Notes: generated by a model from the sequence alone, not told the origin. Positions 25,063 through 40,674 are shown, counted from the stretch's first letter. The stretch is 64,000 bases of DNA from Acanthacorydalis orientalis (GCA_034766995.1 CM068315.1:51928162-51992161), one strand, 5' to 3'. Numbers and translations: made by a program.

Positions 25063-26261
25063 CATACGTTTTTACTGGAGAAAATGATATATTTTTGTCT
25101 ATTGTTAAAATTACTATAACATTTCCATTTTGTTAAACAAAAGCACACTTTTATTAAAATTGAAAAACAAATTCATATCAAAATAAACATTTAAATTTCT
25201 ATATTTATAAAAAACATGAATGCTCTTGATTAAAATCGTTTTCGACTTACATTTAGATTTTACAGAATCATACTACGAAGTAAGTAGAAGGATTTATTAC
25301 ACTTACTGAAATTTATTACACTTTATTTACTGAAGAAAAACCCTACAGAATGCGTCTTTAAAAAACAAGACAATATTTATTACAGAATGTAAGTATTTAT
25401 TCTAAAACCTTCTGTAATGTATAAATAACTTGTTTGAAAGTAGGTTTACGCGTATAAACTTTAACTTTCTTTAAAGTGCGAAGTTTTGATTCTCTTAAAT
25501 TATTGAATTTTAAAAAGGATTTATTTTAGAAAAGAGAGTTTCGGTAAAAATATTAGTTTGTATAATACTGGTCGGTAAAGAGTTGGAATTAATAGTTTTT
25601 TTTTACCTGTACTGTAAAATATTAAGTAATAAATATAAATTAAAACGTAGGTATTAATATCTTCGATTTAAAAAATAACGAAAATAGTGAACAAAAAATT
25701 AAATAATACTTTTTGATAAATTTTAATAATAATCAGTTAATTTTAAATTAAATGGTTTCAATTATTTCTTCCATTTGGATTACAATCAATGAGTAAGTTG
25801 TCAATCGAATTTCCAATTATTTTGTCATTAATGTCAATTTTTGTCGAGATATACATTTTAAGAAATTAAAAAAAGATTATGCTGTAAAAAAAGATTTCTG
25901 TGTACCAACTAGATACGATTATTCTATGCGAATCCTAAAGGCAACTTATGAGTTCGCTTCTTCTACGACAGACTGATTTCGTTGACCTCAAGTAGATATT
26001 AAATTGAAAATTTCAGTTCATTTTCAGAATTCAACATCTATCTGAAGATATCATTACTCGAAACAAGTCAAAGAAGAATACAAATTCAAACAGTGTCTCT
26101 AGAATTCGTACAAAATTAAAAAAAATACTGCTGAAACGAAAAAAAATTCATAGATTTCGAACGATAACTATCATTCCTGATTTTTTAAATATTTAATTAT
26201 AAGCGAACAAATTTGATCAAAATATTAAAATCGAATGCTTTAAAATATTTTTAATTATTGA

Positions 26262-26265
<4 letters not shown>

Positions 26266-26313
<48 letters not shown>
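26266..26313. repeat. (TA)n microsatellite
   Basis: About 23 units; a similar array of the same size follows at 26618-26663. Confidence 0.95.
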
Positions 26314-26317
<4 letters not shown>

Positions 26318-26611
26318 GAATAGTTTCTAAATAAAACACAAAAATCATTTTTTTGATTTCATTCATGAAATTAGTGAACGTTTTAAAATTTGGTATTCTC
26401 AGTAACTATGAAAAAATGATTAAAAAAAATAAACTAGAAAAATTAAGAGATGTACTAAAAGATGTAGAATTATGAGAAAAGTAAACGTTGAATATTTTAA
26501 TGATGAATATTATGTTATCATTTTGCTTTTAAAAATCACTCAACAATAAATTAATAAAAGAAAAATAAATAATTTTCAACTAATAAGAAAAAGTTCGAAG
26601 CATATAAACTC

Positions 26612-26664
<53 letters not shown>

Positions 26665-28460
26665 CCGAACTTGTAGATACTGTACAGACGACAAAGATTA
26701 GTTGGTCAGTGATTAATCTTACTTACAATAGAGATAACGTCAATCCCTAAGGTTAATTCAAAATCAATAACCAATCACCTACGAGATAAGACGAAACGAT
26801 ATTATTCTTCATTACATGGAAGACGAATGAAACGAACAGTGCTATTTTTCTAGCACTGTATCAATTTAACTGTACGACGAACTGAATTTATCAAATAACG
26901 AATTGCATTCGTTCACTGAATTTTATGAATAGTTCTCTTAGTTGCACACCGATAGTACATTACAGGTTCAAAAGATCACTTTAAAAGTTTGGAAGAGTTT
27001 GGTAGTGGATTATTCGATAAATAATTGAAAAACTAAATCAATTTCGCTCGTAATTGAATAATATGTCGACGTTATTGGAATCTACAGCTTTATTACACAA
27101 ACTTGTGAAGATATATCAATGTAATCTCAATAAATATGTAAGTAATATAAATAACTCGTGCATATTATATAGTTTTAAGATAGTAACAACGTGCTATTAT
27201 ATGACAAAAATGTATAAAAGCATTGATGAGAAATTAACCATTAACCACCAAAAATTTCCATATATAAATTTCAAATAATGCATTTAAAATGAACTTTAAA
27301 ATAATTAAGTATAAAAATCATTTATGATTGATTATTTCAAATACAACAAATGTTTAAATTTAGTCTGATGTATTGACTTTTAGCAAAATCACTTAATAAA
27401 AAACATTGATCATACAAATACTATATTTTCATTTTTATAAAATAAATATAAAGTTTTAAAGTTTAAAAACTTTTATAAACTATTCTCATGAAATATTTTA
27501 TTTCTATAGGTAATTTTTAAATGTTTCAAATTGTAAGTTAATTCGTTATTAAAAATGACATTTTAAAATCGAAGTACATTGATTTATAATCCTTAATAAT
27601 GTATATTAGTGGTCTATGCTATATATATATATATTTAAATTTAAAAGTAAAATTACATTCATAAAGATAAATCTAAACGATGTTAGAAGAAATAAATTTT
27701 TTAATTGACAAAAATAATATTTTTATATAAAAATAATGTTTTACACTGGAATTCTAAACATATGATATTAAATTCGATAGAATATTCTTCTTGAACACAA
27801 ATGACAAGAGAATAAGTCCACGGAATGGATATCGAACAAAAAAAAGCAAACAAAAAGCTTTGGTGAGATTAGATTAAAGACTCTGGGACGAAAGGTATTG
27901 TGTTAATACTTTTTTTTTGGGTATATATGTTTACGGAAAGAATGGATTTGAGAGCTTAGTATTCCAATAGGATTTTAATATTATAAAAAATATATATGTA
28001 CACACCTAAATACATTTTTCAATTATTATTTCAGTTAAAAAATTTCATTTTCATCTGATAATTAATGATCCCTCTAAACATTTTATTCCATCTACTCACT
28101 ACAAACCGATATCATATTGGAAAAATAAAATTTTCAATCACATATTATTATATTTACATATAAAATATCTATTTTGAAGTTAAAATCATTGTGTTATATA
28201 TATATATATATAATTTTAAGTTTGTAAAAAGAATAATTTAAATTTTATCACACAACTTTCTTCGTTAAATATTTAGCAATTTTTTTCAATAACCTTCGAA
28301 AATTTTCTTGATAATTATTCAAAAAATCTGTATTTAAAAATAAATTTGTCTTCAATAATTTCTCGAATTTACATAATTACATATTACATTTTATGTTTAG
28401 ATATATACATAAATTTATTTAAATTGATATCTAAAATTCAAAATGAATATATTTGTGTAC

Positions 28461-28462
<2 letters not shown>

Positions 28463-28511
<49 letters not shown>
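28463..28511. repeat. (TA)n microsatellite
   Basis: About 24 units; shorter arrays lie at 27619-27635 and 28194-28212. Confidence 0.95.
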
Positions 28512-28512
<1 letters not shown>

Positions 28513-29192
28513 AAAATAGAAAAGCACTTATTCGAAACTTACGTAAAAAAAATAATAAATGTAAAAATGTACACAATATATTAGAAAATAGTAAATTGTT
28601 TATAAATTATTATTTAGTAAAAAAATGAAATAAATTAAATTATTGTTGAAATAAATACATTAAATAATTTTATATTTCGATTTCTTATTAAGTTCATAAT
28701 TACATTATATATTTATCTTTATCTTATTGTAAATTTGTGCAAAAAATGTGCTCATTCGTTCATATATATGTACATATGCGTGTGTATATATATATATATA
28801 GTGTAAAATCGTTTCCTTCTATTTTCATTGAATACAAAAATTGTATCGATAAAATATTTTAATAAAAGCAATACCTACTAATTTTAATTAAAGAATTATT
28901 TACATAATTCATTTACACTGGTATTCACATTTTCATTCTTTGTTGAAACATACCTGTAACAAATAAGTATAAATTAAAAAAAGCATATACCGATAGTAAA
29001 ATTATTTCATTTCTATTTTCATTTTTTTTGTAAGAAATTTTAATTAATGCAATACTTGTGATTTAGTATAATTTTTTTTATTGTTAATTTTAAAATGGGT
29101 AGATATTCGTTTGTACGGTTAATTAAGTGAATCATATACAAACGTTGTTATGAACTAAAATAAATATAGATCGTGAAATACAAAAGTTTGGA

Positions 29193-29206
29193 CTATATAT
29201 ATATAC

Positions 29207-29256
<50 letters not shown>
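29193..29256. repeat. (TA)n microsatellite
   Basis: About 30 units with two CATA interruptions at the left. Confidence 0.95.
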
Positions 29257-29258
<2 letters not shown>

Positions 29259-29269
29259 GTACATATGTA

Positions 29270-29800
29270 TGCGGAAAGCGTCTGCAGAAAATGTTTAAAT
29301 GTGTTTATCAAAACTGTATTTCAACTAACGTTCACAAGTTTCAACAACTGAACAGTCTACCTCACAGATAGTTTTTCTATTGATAAGAAAAAAATGTCCA
29401 CGTTCAAGTAACATAGTTCTTTGTATATTTGACTTACGTAAACTTTATCTACAGAGATACATGCAACAGAGGAACAAATTGTGTGACATATATTACAAGT
29501 GACATTTATATTTGTCCGTTCGTTCGAATACATTAAAGCAACCCGAATCACTCGTCGCTAAACTTTTTCCATTAAATTCCAACAAAAACTCTCCAGGGAT
29601 TCCGATACTATGCGCTCAAACTACGTCCGAGCTTTTTCCATCGAGTGAGCAAGCGACGAACGCACAACGTTGCATCATATCGGCCCACCACTTCACTCAC
29701 TCAGTAAACTTTCAATGAATGTAATATTACAATGAGAGTGATGTTGGCTTGTAGGAAATTATAATGGTACGTTGTTGAAATAATGATGTACGAAAGGAAA
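29270..29800. other. GC-richer island, unrecognised
   Basis: Non-repetitive DNA with a 68-codon plus-strand frame (29512-29718) rich in Ser, Pro and Thr and an opposing minus frame. The repeated CGAGTGA/TCACTCG words (for example CATCGAGTGAGCAAGCGACG) are notable. I see no domain. Candidate exon or regulatory element. Confidence 0.25.
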
Positions 29801-29995
29801 CGATGCCTGTGTTTACTTTTAACAGTTTCTATTAAAGTTCTTTATTCGGTATTGAACAAAAATTTCATATCAGCATGTACGTGATTACGTTTTTAAATAA
29901 TATATTATGGACATTTTGTGAAACGATACAAAGATGTTCCGTTATAAATATAATCAACAAAAACGTTTCAATACTTAAATACAGTAACGACTATC

Positions 29996-30048
<53 letters not shown>
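29996..30048. repeat. (TA)n microsatellite
   Basis: About 26 units; another of about 20 units at 30518-30558. Confidence 0.95.
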
Positions 30049-30049
<1 letters not shown>

Positions 30050-30514
30050 CATTTTTTTAGAAATTATACTTGTTTATAAAAATATTAAATAAATGATTCA
30101 TATAAAACACAATCAGCTGAACAGTATTTGTTTGGAAATTATATTCACAATTCATCATTTATATGCAATGTTTTTATTAATCAAATTTTAGTAACTAAAG
30201 TATTATACGAAACTTCTATTTAATTACCAATCAATGATGTGATGTTTATAGTTGGAAATATAAATAATTATTTTATGGTACTAGAAGTTTTGTTCAATTT
30301 TAAAATTTTATATAAGATTGGCGTTCTATTATGTTTTTATTTTCGTCTTTTATTATAGTTATTATAATTATTTTTTATCTAGCATATTTAAGTACAAAAA
30401 TATGAATAAAAGTGGTCGTTAAGTTGCTCGAAAAAATAATTGAAACATAAAAATTAATGTGCATAACTTTCGGATAATTGTATTTTTTATTTTTTTGGAG
30501 CTTTTGTTACAAAC

Positions 30515-30561
<47 letters not shown>

Positions 30562-31774
30562 GCTTTCAAAAACAGACGGATACTCATAATCTTTCAGCAA
30601 AAGCTAAAAACATTCCCATTATGTATTTCGTTATATTATGTTCTTTTACTTTCCTGAAAATGACTTTTACGACATAAATTGCTTCCGCCTAAAAACTTTT
30701 TTCCACATTTATTTTCATTCCTGACGAAAGCAAATGTTCATGTGTATGTCCTGATTTAATGTTAATTGAAAGTTTGATTATGAACGAACGACAGAGCGTG
30801 CAAAGCGAAAAACAAGAAAACAGCAATAAACTCATTAAAATAAAAATTTAATTCCGCGCAGGTGATTCAAAACGAATAAGGTGTAATATTGTACTAATAA
30901 AAATAAATGGGAGCAATATTCAGACAGGTCGGACAGAGGGATGCGGGCGGTTGCTCTCAGCGTCTCATTACACGCTCCGAGAAAACTGAATATAATTTTC
31001 AATTCAGTTAAAACTTTTGTTATGAGACTTTTCACAAGAACTTTTCCTTTTGTTTGTTTTATTTGAAGAAGCACGCGTTGCGAGCTCGCACTCTATAAAC
31101 TCATTATCTTCATTCAACAGGGCCAGCTTTAAAATATTTAAGAACTTCATATTGTACTATTGTCGAGAACTGATGAGTACCGTTTGCGAACGGAATATAT
31201 TTCAATTTAATGATGTAAAAGGTAATTAAAACACCAACAATCGTACTTTTATTTCCTTCAGGATAAATTATTTATATGTTCTCTAACAAACCGTAAAACT
31301 CAACTTAGTCTGAATATGAAAATCGTTATGTATATTCGATATGAATGAAAGCAGGGATAAATATAAAAATAATTACCATATTTTTCCATTGGTGCTTACG
31401 TTAATAATCAATTTGCTTTCAAAGTATTTAAAACAATATATTTTAAACTACGAGTATTAAATATTATTTTATTTTAATTATTTTAAAAGATCAGTATGTA
31501 CTAATAACAATAAATGAAATATTAATATGTCAAATCATATACAAAAATATAATGCCCATTTTGTAAATCATCCAATTACAAAAATAATACAAAATGATCA
31601 ATCTGACAATCACTACACATTTAGATATATTTTCTCTGTAAACACTTTTAATAATAAATAATATAAATATTAATTATTCAATTTTATTTGTTAATACTTA
31701 ATAAAAATGTAAAATACTTTTAAATAAAAGTCACTGATAATATTTTCAACAATATATTTAGATAATAATAATAT

Positions 31775-31811
31775 AATATATTATATTATATTATATTATA
31801 TTATATTATAT

Positions 31812-31862
<51 letters not shown>
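31775..31862. repeat. Pentanucleotide (TTATA)n passing into (TA)n
   Basis: About nine TTATA units (31775-31820) and then about 21 TA units, the only clear pentanucleotide array in the window. It suggests slippage between the two repeat phases. Confidence 0.9.
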
Positions 31863-31865
<3 letters not shown>

Positions 31866-32184
31866 AAGTTGTAAAAGAATATTACCGAATAATTCTTTGT
31901 AGATACGCATTTAATTGTTTTTCTCAAAAATGAATAAATTGCAGAAAAATAAATTTAATTTATATTTTTACAATAACAGTTATAAATATTTCTTAGTACA
32001 ATACTGTTTATGATAAAATTTTACTGGAAGTTTTGAACTTATATGGAATTCTTTGTTTGCTTTTCCAAGTATTTGGAAGAATTGTTAATTAGTATTAAAA
32101 CTTATTACCTGTATTTTAATTATTTGACTGTTGATTTATTCAATGAAATAAATATAATTTTATATAATGTATATATGTATGTAC

Positions 32185-32185
<1 letters not shown>

Positions 32186-32248
<63 letters not shown>
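32186..32248. repeat. (TA)n microsatellite
   Basis: About 30 units with GTATGTACATA at the left edge. Confidence 0.95.
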
Positions 32249-32251
<3 letters not shown>

Positions 32252-32364
32252 GAAAGTATTTACCAACACAAAAATTTACTATGATATTTAAAAATCTCCT
32301 ACTGATATTTCCTTGAAAATTAATTATTTACACATTCATAAATAACGTAAAGAATACAAGGAAC

Positions 32365-32367
<3 letters not shown>

Positions 32368-32448
<81 letters not shown>
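32368..32448. repeat. Long (TA)n microsatellite
   Basis: About 40 units with one G interruption near 32430, only 120 bp from the preceding array. Confidence 0.95.
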
Positions 32449-34232
32449 AAACACTTATTTGTAATCGGATATATTTTATGCAAAACAACAATAAATTTAA
32501 ATAAAATCTTAACATAACATGCCTTAAATGATTATAATATTATAATAGTATCGGAAAATAAATTAGAATTTTTATTACATTTTTATAGTTTGTGATTTAT
32601 TATTTAGTCGAATTATTTTTATGCTAATGTGAAAATTTATTTTACTTTTTCTGTGTAATTATAGTATTGAAAAACTTTATTGAAATTATTTCATATGAAT
32701 CATGTTTTCAATTGTTATTTAATACATAAATGATAGAAAGGCAGTAACGATTGCAAGATATAATATAAAACTTATATTCTTATTAAATTATTGATTTTGC
32801 AGGAATTTATATCGAGTATTATTAGTAATATTAATAAATAATATTAATTAATATTATAGTGCTAATATATTTTTTTTAATATATGTATCAATATATATTG
32901 AAAAAAGCACAGAACGGAACAAAAATGTATGTTATTGAACTGTCAACATTCTTAAAATTGAGTTCAATGTTATTTAATACAATTTTTTCAAGGTACTTTG
33001 TAGATATCATTCTATTTTTAGATTCAAATAAATAATTCCAAAATGTAATGTACAAATAATTGTTGCTAATACTTTAATGTTTCATTTAAAAATAAATTCA
33101 TTTCTTAAAGATGTAAGTATTTAAAGAAAACGATATGTTAAATTTCAAGAATCAAACATGCAAAAAGTTGTAATTTTCAATTGATTAAAAAGAAGTAAAA
33201 ACAAGGTTTGTTTTTTACAATTCTAGTTACTGTTTTTCAATCAAGAAAATATATTGACAACTTATTTGTAAGAAATACAGTAATATCTGTCAAAAGTAGT
33301 TAAATAGTTTTGTCAGATGATATAATTATCGAGAATAATATATTGTGGCTAGTGAGCCAATAAAAAAAATAAAATATTAAAAAATTGGTAAGTTCTAGAG
33401 TTATCTAGATAGGTAAGACTTAGACTTTTATATGATTCTAGCACGTTTTCAGAAGGTTTGAGAACCTTACAGAAAGTAAGAAATATCTAACAGATTCCAC
33501 AATATTCCATTTTGAGTGTTTAAGTAGTCAGTTGAGTGAGTCGGGTCGGTTGTCAATAGATCAGTAATTGACAGAGAATAGTGAACTGAAAAAGGATCGT
33601 GAATGAAAATGTAGTTAATTAGAAAGTATAAAAGAAAATTGGATTGTGTTTGTAAGATTCGAATTGATCAATGTTGTTCTTTGTATTTTTTTTAATCCCA
33701 AGAACATACTCTTAATATGTATTACGTTGAAAATATTTAATCAATAATATATAACAATCAGTATGAGACTAAAACTATTGTATGTATTTTAAACACAAAA
33801 ATATTAATTTTAACTTGAATTAATACAACGACAAGTGAATTATTTTCATAAACAACAGTAAATAATGTTTGATATAAAAATCAATTTATCTTCTTAGATG
33901 TTTATTCACATAACCATTCTGAATTTTGAAGAAAATTATCACCTATGTAATACAAAAATATTCATCACGAATATATATGCATTTGATGGGAAATTTTAAA
34001 TTTTCATGAAATTGAAGGCAAAGAGAGTACATTTTACAAAAAAAATAATTTATTGTTGTTATTTACATATTTTATCAGAATCAGGCATCTCTTTTAGACA
34101 ATAAGTTGATAATTTTATCATTTCTTAAAACATTAATTAATAATTTAAAGCACTTTGTACTTAGCAACATAAATATACATAGTTTTAAAAGATGTTATTA
34201 GACTTTGTCGTTACCAAGAACTACAAATAAAG

Positions 34233-34234
<2 letters not shown>

Positions 34235-34288
<54 letters not shown>
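34235..34288. repeat. (TA)n microsatellite
   Basis: About 26 units; a further 20 units at 34485-34526 are preceded by a CT-rich stretch. Confidence 0.95.
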
Positions 34289-34291
<3 letters not shown>

Positions 34292-34480
34292 TACTTTTTG
34301 ACTTATTAATTTACATTCTTGGTACATGAATATTTATTATTATACGAAATATATAATTATAATTTCAGTGTAGATGTTTTTGTTTTAATGAAACTGTCTT
34401 CGAGAATATTGATTTCTTTAAAAAGAAAAAATATAAGTAGCATATCTATCTATATACACACATACATACAAATCTCTCTC

Positions 34481-34528
<48 letters not shown>

Positions 34529-35636
34529 GATCAAGACATTTAAAAATTTACATCGTTAGAAATAATATCATTATAAAGAATTTACTGCAAATAGAGATAT
34601 TTTTATGGATTTTCGTTATTTGAATAGGTAGTGTTTTTAACACCGACAAAATAAATAAGAAAAAATAAACACTTAATAATCATTTATATAAATTCTTATC
34701 AGTTAAAAGATCAACATGTTCTAAATAATTATTGAGGCAAAACATCAAGTAGACTTTTATTATAAAAAAGAAAATTAATCGTAAGCACGAATGGTGATAT
34801 TTAAAAGATATGAATTGATCACTTGATGGTATAAAAGAATGTGTTACTTTCATTTCCTGTAGAAGATATATACTTTTTTTATTGAAATTAAGATTGTACG
34901 TTTTTGACACTGATTTTAATTTTGAATTGCCTTTAAGAACAACAAAAATTAAACAAAATGAGTGTAAAAATTAACCAATAAATTATTGAAATAAAGTTAT
35001 TTATTAAATTATTTAAAGTTTGTTATAAAGAGAGATAGAACGAAAGATAAAATATTTGCTTAACGCATAAAATAGCTATATAAAAAAAGATTCAATACTT
35101 ATAACCAAAAATATAAAAAGATAAAAATTACCACAACAGTTAATTTAACCTATTGATAAGACAAACCAATAGTGGCTATTTACATATTTATTATAATTAT
35201 TTACCTCCACGTGTAAATAATATTGAGAACGGAAGCTTTACAAATATACAGAAAATAATGAACGCATAAATTTGGTTTCCGCAAAATAAAATATAATTTT
35301 TATTCGGCAGCTCGAACATCTTTATTATTTTTATTTAATTAGTATTTTTGTCCCTTATAACATACAACATCAACTATAACTATTCAAAAATAACTCATCC
35401 ACATATTAACATTTTTTGTGCAAACACATTATTTATACATTTTATTCTCTATGTTTTTTTCAACATGATATGAAAAAATAAAATATAAATTGTAATATTC
35501 AAAACCACAACTAAAATATTTATCTTCTATTTATATGTGCAATTTTTTTGTGAATCTAAAAGATAAATGTAATAGTAAATTTAAATCAACAATAATGTTA
35601 CTGTTTATTTTTTAAATATTATTTTAATAATTAAAC

Positions 35637-35639
<3 letters not shown>

Positions 35640-35670
<31 letters not shown>

Positions 35671-35672
35671 AA
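35640..35672. repeat. Compound (TA)n(GA)n tract
   Basis: Nine TA units then about seven GA units. Confidence 0.9.
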
Positions 35673-35886
35673 GAGTAATTCAATTTAGGTTTCTACATGC
35701 AAGTATTAAATGGAGTCGCAGGGGTTAAGAAAAGCCATGTTATTTTTTATTTAGTATTTTAGTTCAGTTAAATACTAAAACACAATTGAAGTAACATACA
35801 AAATGGGGGAAAAATGTTTTTTTTATTTTTTTAATACTTTCGTGTGGGAGGATAAATTGAATCACTCTGTATATATGTATGTGTAA

Positions 35887-35890
<4 letters not shown>

Positions 35891-35944
<54 letters not shown>
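35891..35944. repeat. (TA)n microsatellite
   Basis: About 22 units, then GTATATATATT. Confidence 0.95.
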
Positions 35945-35945
<1 letters not shown>

Positions 35946-37382
35946 TTATTGCCTTTTTAATTTCTGTAAATTCTGCTGACGTTGAAATATTTATATTAGA
36001 AAATACACATTATACAGAATGTCTTAGATTTTTTGAACATATACCAACAAATTTTGAAGTTTCTTTACATATATATACATCAATGATTTTCATTAAATTT
36101 ATTGCTAGTACTTTGGTTCTGTGTAAGGATTTCAATATTGCGAGAATTCAAATATGTATTCAATGTTCGAATATGTATTTCAAATATGTATTGAATGTGT
36201 TTACTATACAAAAAAAAAATACATGGAAATAACGAATTCATTCTATTCAGTATATTAAATCCCACTGATGTGAGTACGCTTTGGTAAAAAATTGCTCGCT
36301 TTAGGTCGTGTGTGTTTATAAAGAAATTTATCCTTTTGCTGTACATAAAATACATGCATGTACAAAGTATATACACTGAATCTTTGTAGAAAACTCAGTG
36401 AATGTCTTTATACTCAATACAACATACAAGCATATGTGAATGTATATGTACGGAAAATATATTTATTATAATCAATAAGAAGAAAATAAATATATTTAAG
36501 GATGAGACAATGTATTCCTATATCTACTTATACACATGTAGGCACTTACATATATACATATATATGTATATGTATGTACATATAATACATATATGCATCA
36601 ATGGAAGCATGTATGTATGTTTATATTTACATACATTTCACACATTCAACGAAACGTACTCAATGCGAGTCCGAATTTTATGAATATTTTATGATAATAC
36701 GCCTGTAAACTGCAATGAAATATTTTCAAGTTAAACGTCACACAAAATTTTGTTTGACATATTCACATAAAATATTATATTAGCGGATTCTGCAAAAAAA
36801 AAGTGGTTTTAAAAGTAGACAGTTTTAAAGAAATGCTTGGTTTTTATTTAAAATTTTCTTTTAAATTCAAATATGTTTAGTGATACTTTTACATGAACAT
36901 AAAACTATAACTAATATATATTATTACAATTTGAAAAAAGAGTTTATTTTTATAGAAAATATCTAATTTGGGAACAAATGAATTTGTTTAGAAAATAAGA
37001 AATATAACAGTTTTAATCTGTTTAGAACCTAAAACAGTATGCATTTTTAGCAATTACTTTTTCTTGATATCATAATTTTAATAAATTAAAACAGATTGTT
37101 AAAAATTCAAATTCGATAATTTAAAGATGTATTAAAATTATTTACAGGAAAAAATAAGAAATTATAAGATAATACCCATATGTAGATTGTTTGATTACTG
37201 AAGATCTTTGATAGAATTCCGGGAAATTTTATTCATTTTATTAAAAAAGTGAAATGAATTTTTCATTTATTTTTAAAATATTGAAATTAGTTTTAATATT
37301 TATATAACTTAATAGTTGACTCTTAATTAATGAACAATTTACTTTTAATATATATATATATTATAGTTTTTGTATTTCATGG

Positions 37383-37384
<2 letters not shown>

Positions 37385-37419
<35 letters not shown>
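37385..37419. repeat. (TA)n microsatellite
   Basis: About 17 units; a short array is at 37350-37361. Confidence 0.9.
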
Positions 37420-37422
<3 letters not shown>

Positions 37423-38583
37423 CGAGATGTGAATTTATTTAAAATAAAAACAACAGAGAAAAACCAAATTTAATCTTCAATAAAGATAGAAATTTTACTT
37501 AAAATTTGTATACATCTAGGAATGAGAAATCCGCATTGCTATTATGCATTATTGAATATATGATTTTCCGCAGTTATTTTTTGTCAAAAACATTTCAAAT
37601 ATTCACAGAGTGATTTATAGACAGACGTGTTATATCTTGAATATAAAATATATACGCGACTAAAACCAGTATGTGGAGAAAACTCTTTAGCATGCAGATA
37701 CATTGTCCTCTGTAAGCTAACAAAATTTAAAACATGCTATTTTTCATGATTGTTGTTTGCACGTATGAATCTTACTGTGTACCTCTCTAAACGAGAATTT
37801 TTTGTAGCAGAAGGCGGGCAAGAAGCAATATGTTTATAGCAGTATTTGTGTGACAGAGTAAGCCTAAAAACTGTTAAAATGTACTAAACATTATTTATGC
37901 GATTTAAAAAAAGATACACGAAGTTTTACAAATATAACAGAATCATATTTCCTGTTTTTTTTTTAAAAAAAAATATATCACATTTAATGAATATCTGAGT
38001 AGTATTTTTTTTAATAAAAACGAAAAGAAATTTTATTATAATAAAAATATAAATTTTTAAATAAAAATATAAGCAATAAAATAAAATGAATATAAATATG
38101 TAAAGTTATAGATTCACAAATGCGAAGAAATGAATTGAAAAATCTAAAAAATGAGTTTTATTAATATGTGAAGAGGCTCGATACATTCATATTCCTGCAT
38201 CTCACGCGAGTTTTTTTATACTTCTTCTTGTTTTATAGATTTTATTTCCTGATAGATGTTTAAACACTTTTTGTTCCTCTTTTTATGCATTTTCTTTTTC
38301 AAACAGGGTCAATAAGTTATCAGTGATTTATGAATGTATAGGATAAAACATCCATTAATCATACTTGATTTACAGTGCTGTGTTAAAGATAGAAAATCAT
38401 TTTTTTTTAAAAATGAAAATTTGCAAAATTACAAATACAATACAATCAAATTTTTTTTAATTCTTTTCTTAAAATATTGGTGGTTTTAATTGAAATTATT
38501 TGTGGTTCTAATTTAATGTACCTACATATATTTATTCTTTATTATAAATAGTTTAACAGAACAAGTAGATGTTTTCTCATTGC

Positions 38584-38586
<3 letters not shown>

Positions 38587-38625
<39 letters not shown>
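38587..38625. repeat. (TA)n microsatellite
   Basis: About 19 units. Confidence 0.95.
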
Positions 38626-38629
<4 letters not shown>

Positions 38630-39381
38630 TACTAATATTTTTATTTGTATTATTTTGATATAAATTAGATGAATTAAAGAGAAATGTAACGAAATGTCTT
38701 TATATCTTTGTATTTTATTTTATAATTGAAGATATTACTTATAAAAATCACATTATTGAATTTGAACTGAACGAACTGCAAGTTTTATTCTTTAGTAGAA
38801 GCTACTAAATCACATGTCGTTCTACAAAACTCATTGTTTTTAAAACGTTTGCTAAATGAGAATATTTTCCGAGTTCTTCCTTTTTTAATACTATGGAAAC
38901 TTAATAAAATTAAACAAAACTTTTCAATAAATTTTTGTTCAGTTAATTATCTTTTTAATTGAGTTGGACTTGAAGAACTTCTATAGGTAGGTAGTCTGTA
39001 ATTAGTTTTTATCCATACAAATTGAATGCTAGTTCGAAACTCAATTAAAGAGGGCTGTAGCGGATGAATAGGCGGACAATAAGAATAATCTCTCTGGCGA
39101 ACCATTAAATTGATAGCTATTGTTTTAAAGAAGACTGAATTGTGCCTTCGACTGTTACCGTGGTCGACTTGGAAAAAATTCAGTGGCTATGAAACAAAGC
39201 TGTTGCCGATTTACTTATCATGAAATTAACATAGTCTCGTGAATAATGTTCGGTAAACGTTACATTTTAATCAAATTTGTACTGATGTACAGTCTGGATG
39301 ATTTTCATTTTTCGTACTAAAATATTCAATAAAACTTTAAACATAATTCAATAACTCCAAACACCAAAAAAAATGCATGTA

Positions 39382-39385
<4 letters not shown>

Positions 39386-39428
<43 letters not shown>
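39386..39428. repeat. (TA)n microsatellite
   Basis: About 21 units, preceded by ATGCATGTATGTACA. Confidence 0.95.
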
Positions 39429-39429
<1 letters not shown>

Positions 39430-40632
39430 CTGAAGAGTGACTTTTTTTAAAAAAAACTTCAATCCTCGAGACTTAAACATCTTCTTAATTAAAACATGTT
39501 TTATACAACCCTCTTTATTTATTTGAAGTTAATTTTATATAATATTTACTTCGTCATCGTTTTAATTCATTTCTATGTGTTGAAAAAACGACAATTTTAG
39601 TTGTAACAAAAGAGTAAAATATGAGTAAAATATGAGTAAATATTTTATATTAATTCGTAAATTATACTTTTTAAAAATACTGTTACTACAAATTTAAATA
39701 TCTATAAATTATCATAAAAAATTTTCATTATGTCTCCTATTTTTTAATAAATAAATTTAATTAGACTTTACATTTCATGCAACTCGGCTACTTTCACTAA
39801 ATTTTTTTAAATTAAAACTTTGTAGACACAAGATTATAGTAGTATTCATTTGAAGGAAGATCCTTCTTAAATGATATAATAGATCAAATGTTATATAAGA
39901 TTTTTTAAATCGTACTTTGAAGGGTGATATCATTTTCGTTGGTAAACATTTATATTGGAAAAATACTGGAAAAATAGTACATAAATTCCAATGAACTACA
40001 GCCTGTCGTTTTTAATAACAGATGTATCAGTTGACAAGTTAAAAAAGCACATTACATTACACTGTTTCAACATTTGAAAATTTCAGTATAATTTTTACAA
40101 AAATATAAAAGATGTTACTCATTTTTTTTAATTAATACAAAGAAAAAAAATATCACTATTTGAAAAATAGAAAAACAATAAGGAAATATGAATAAAAAAA
40201 TATACGAAAAGTAATTTTAGTACAATCATGCAAATTTATGCATTTTCATTATTAAAATCATTATTTTAGTGCCATTGTAAAAAGACATTGTAAAGAGACA
40301 ACATTTATATGTTGCAAACAATTGCATTGTTTTTAAAAACTTGTATATATTGTCACAAAAAAAACATTCTATTATAATAAGAGACAATGGATGAATTCAA
40401 AGGGGTTATTATTTTGTTTCAAGAATTCTTTAATTTAATTGTTTATTAAACTATAACAACAATGTTTTACCTTCGAAATGTTTCCATTTTACATTTCTTA
40501 TCATTTGTATTCTTTTCATAAACATGTTTCTTTCATTAACAATTATTTTTTATTTTATTTTGAAAATTAATGTTCTATCAAATATAAATAAATTATAATT
40601 CTTCTATTGAAAACATGTTTGTAATAAAAAAT

Positions 40633-40635
<3 letters not shown>

Positions 40636-40671
<36 letters not shown>
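40636..40671. repeat. (TA)n microsatellite
   Basis: About 18 units. Confidence 0.95.

Positions 40672-40674
<3 letters not shown>

Noticed and set aside
33345..33700. Possible solo LTR
   Set aside because: TG start, TATA-like AGTATAAAAG and GC-richer middle are suggestive, but no CA end, target duplication or second copy was found.
36080..36683. Two ORFs of 93-98 codons
   Set aside because: Built from ATATGTAT/CATACA repeats; no protein-like pattern.
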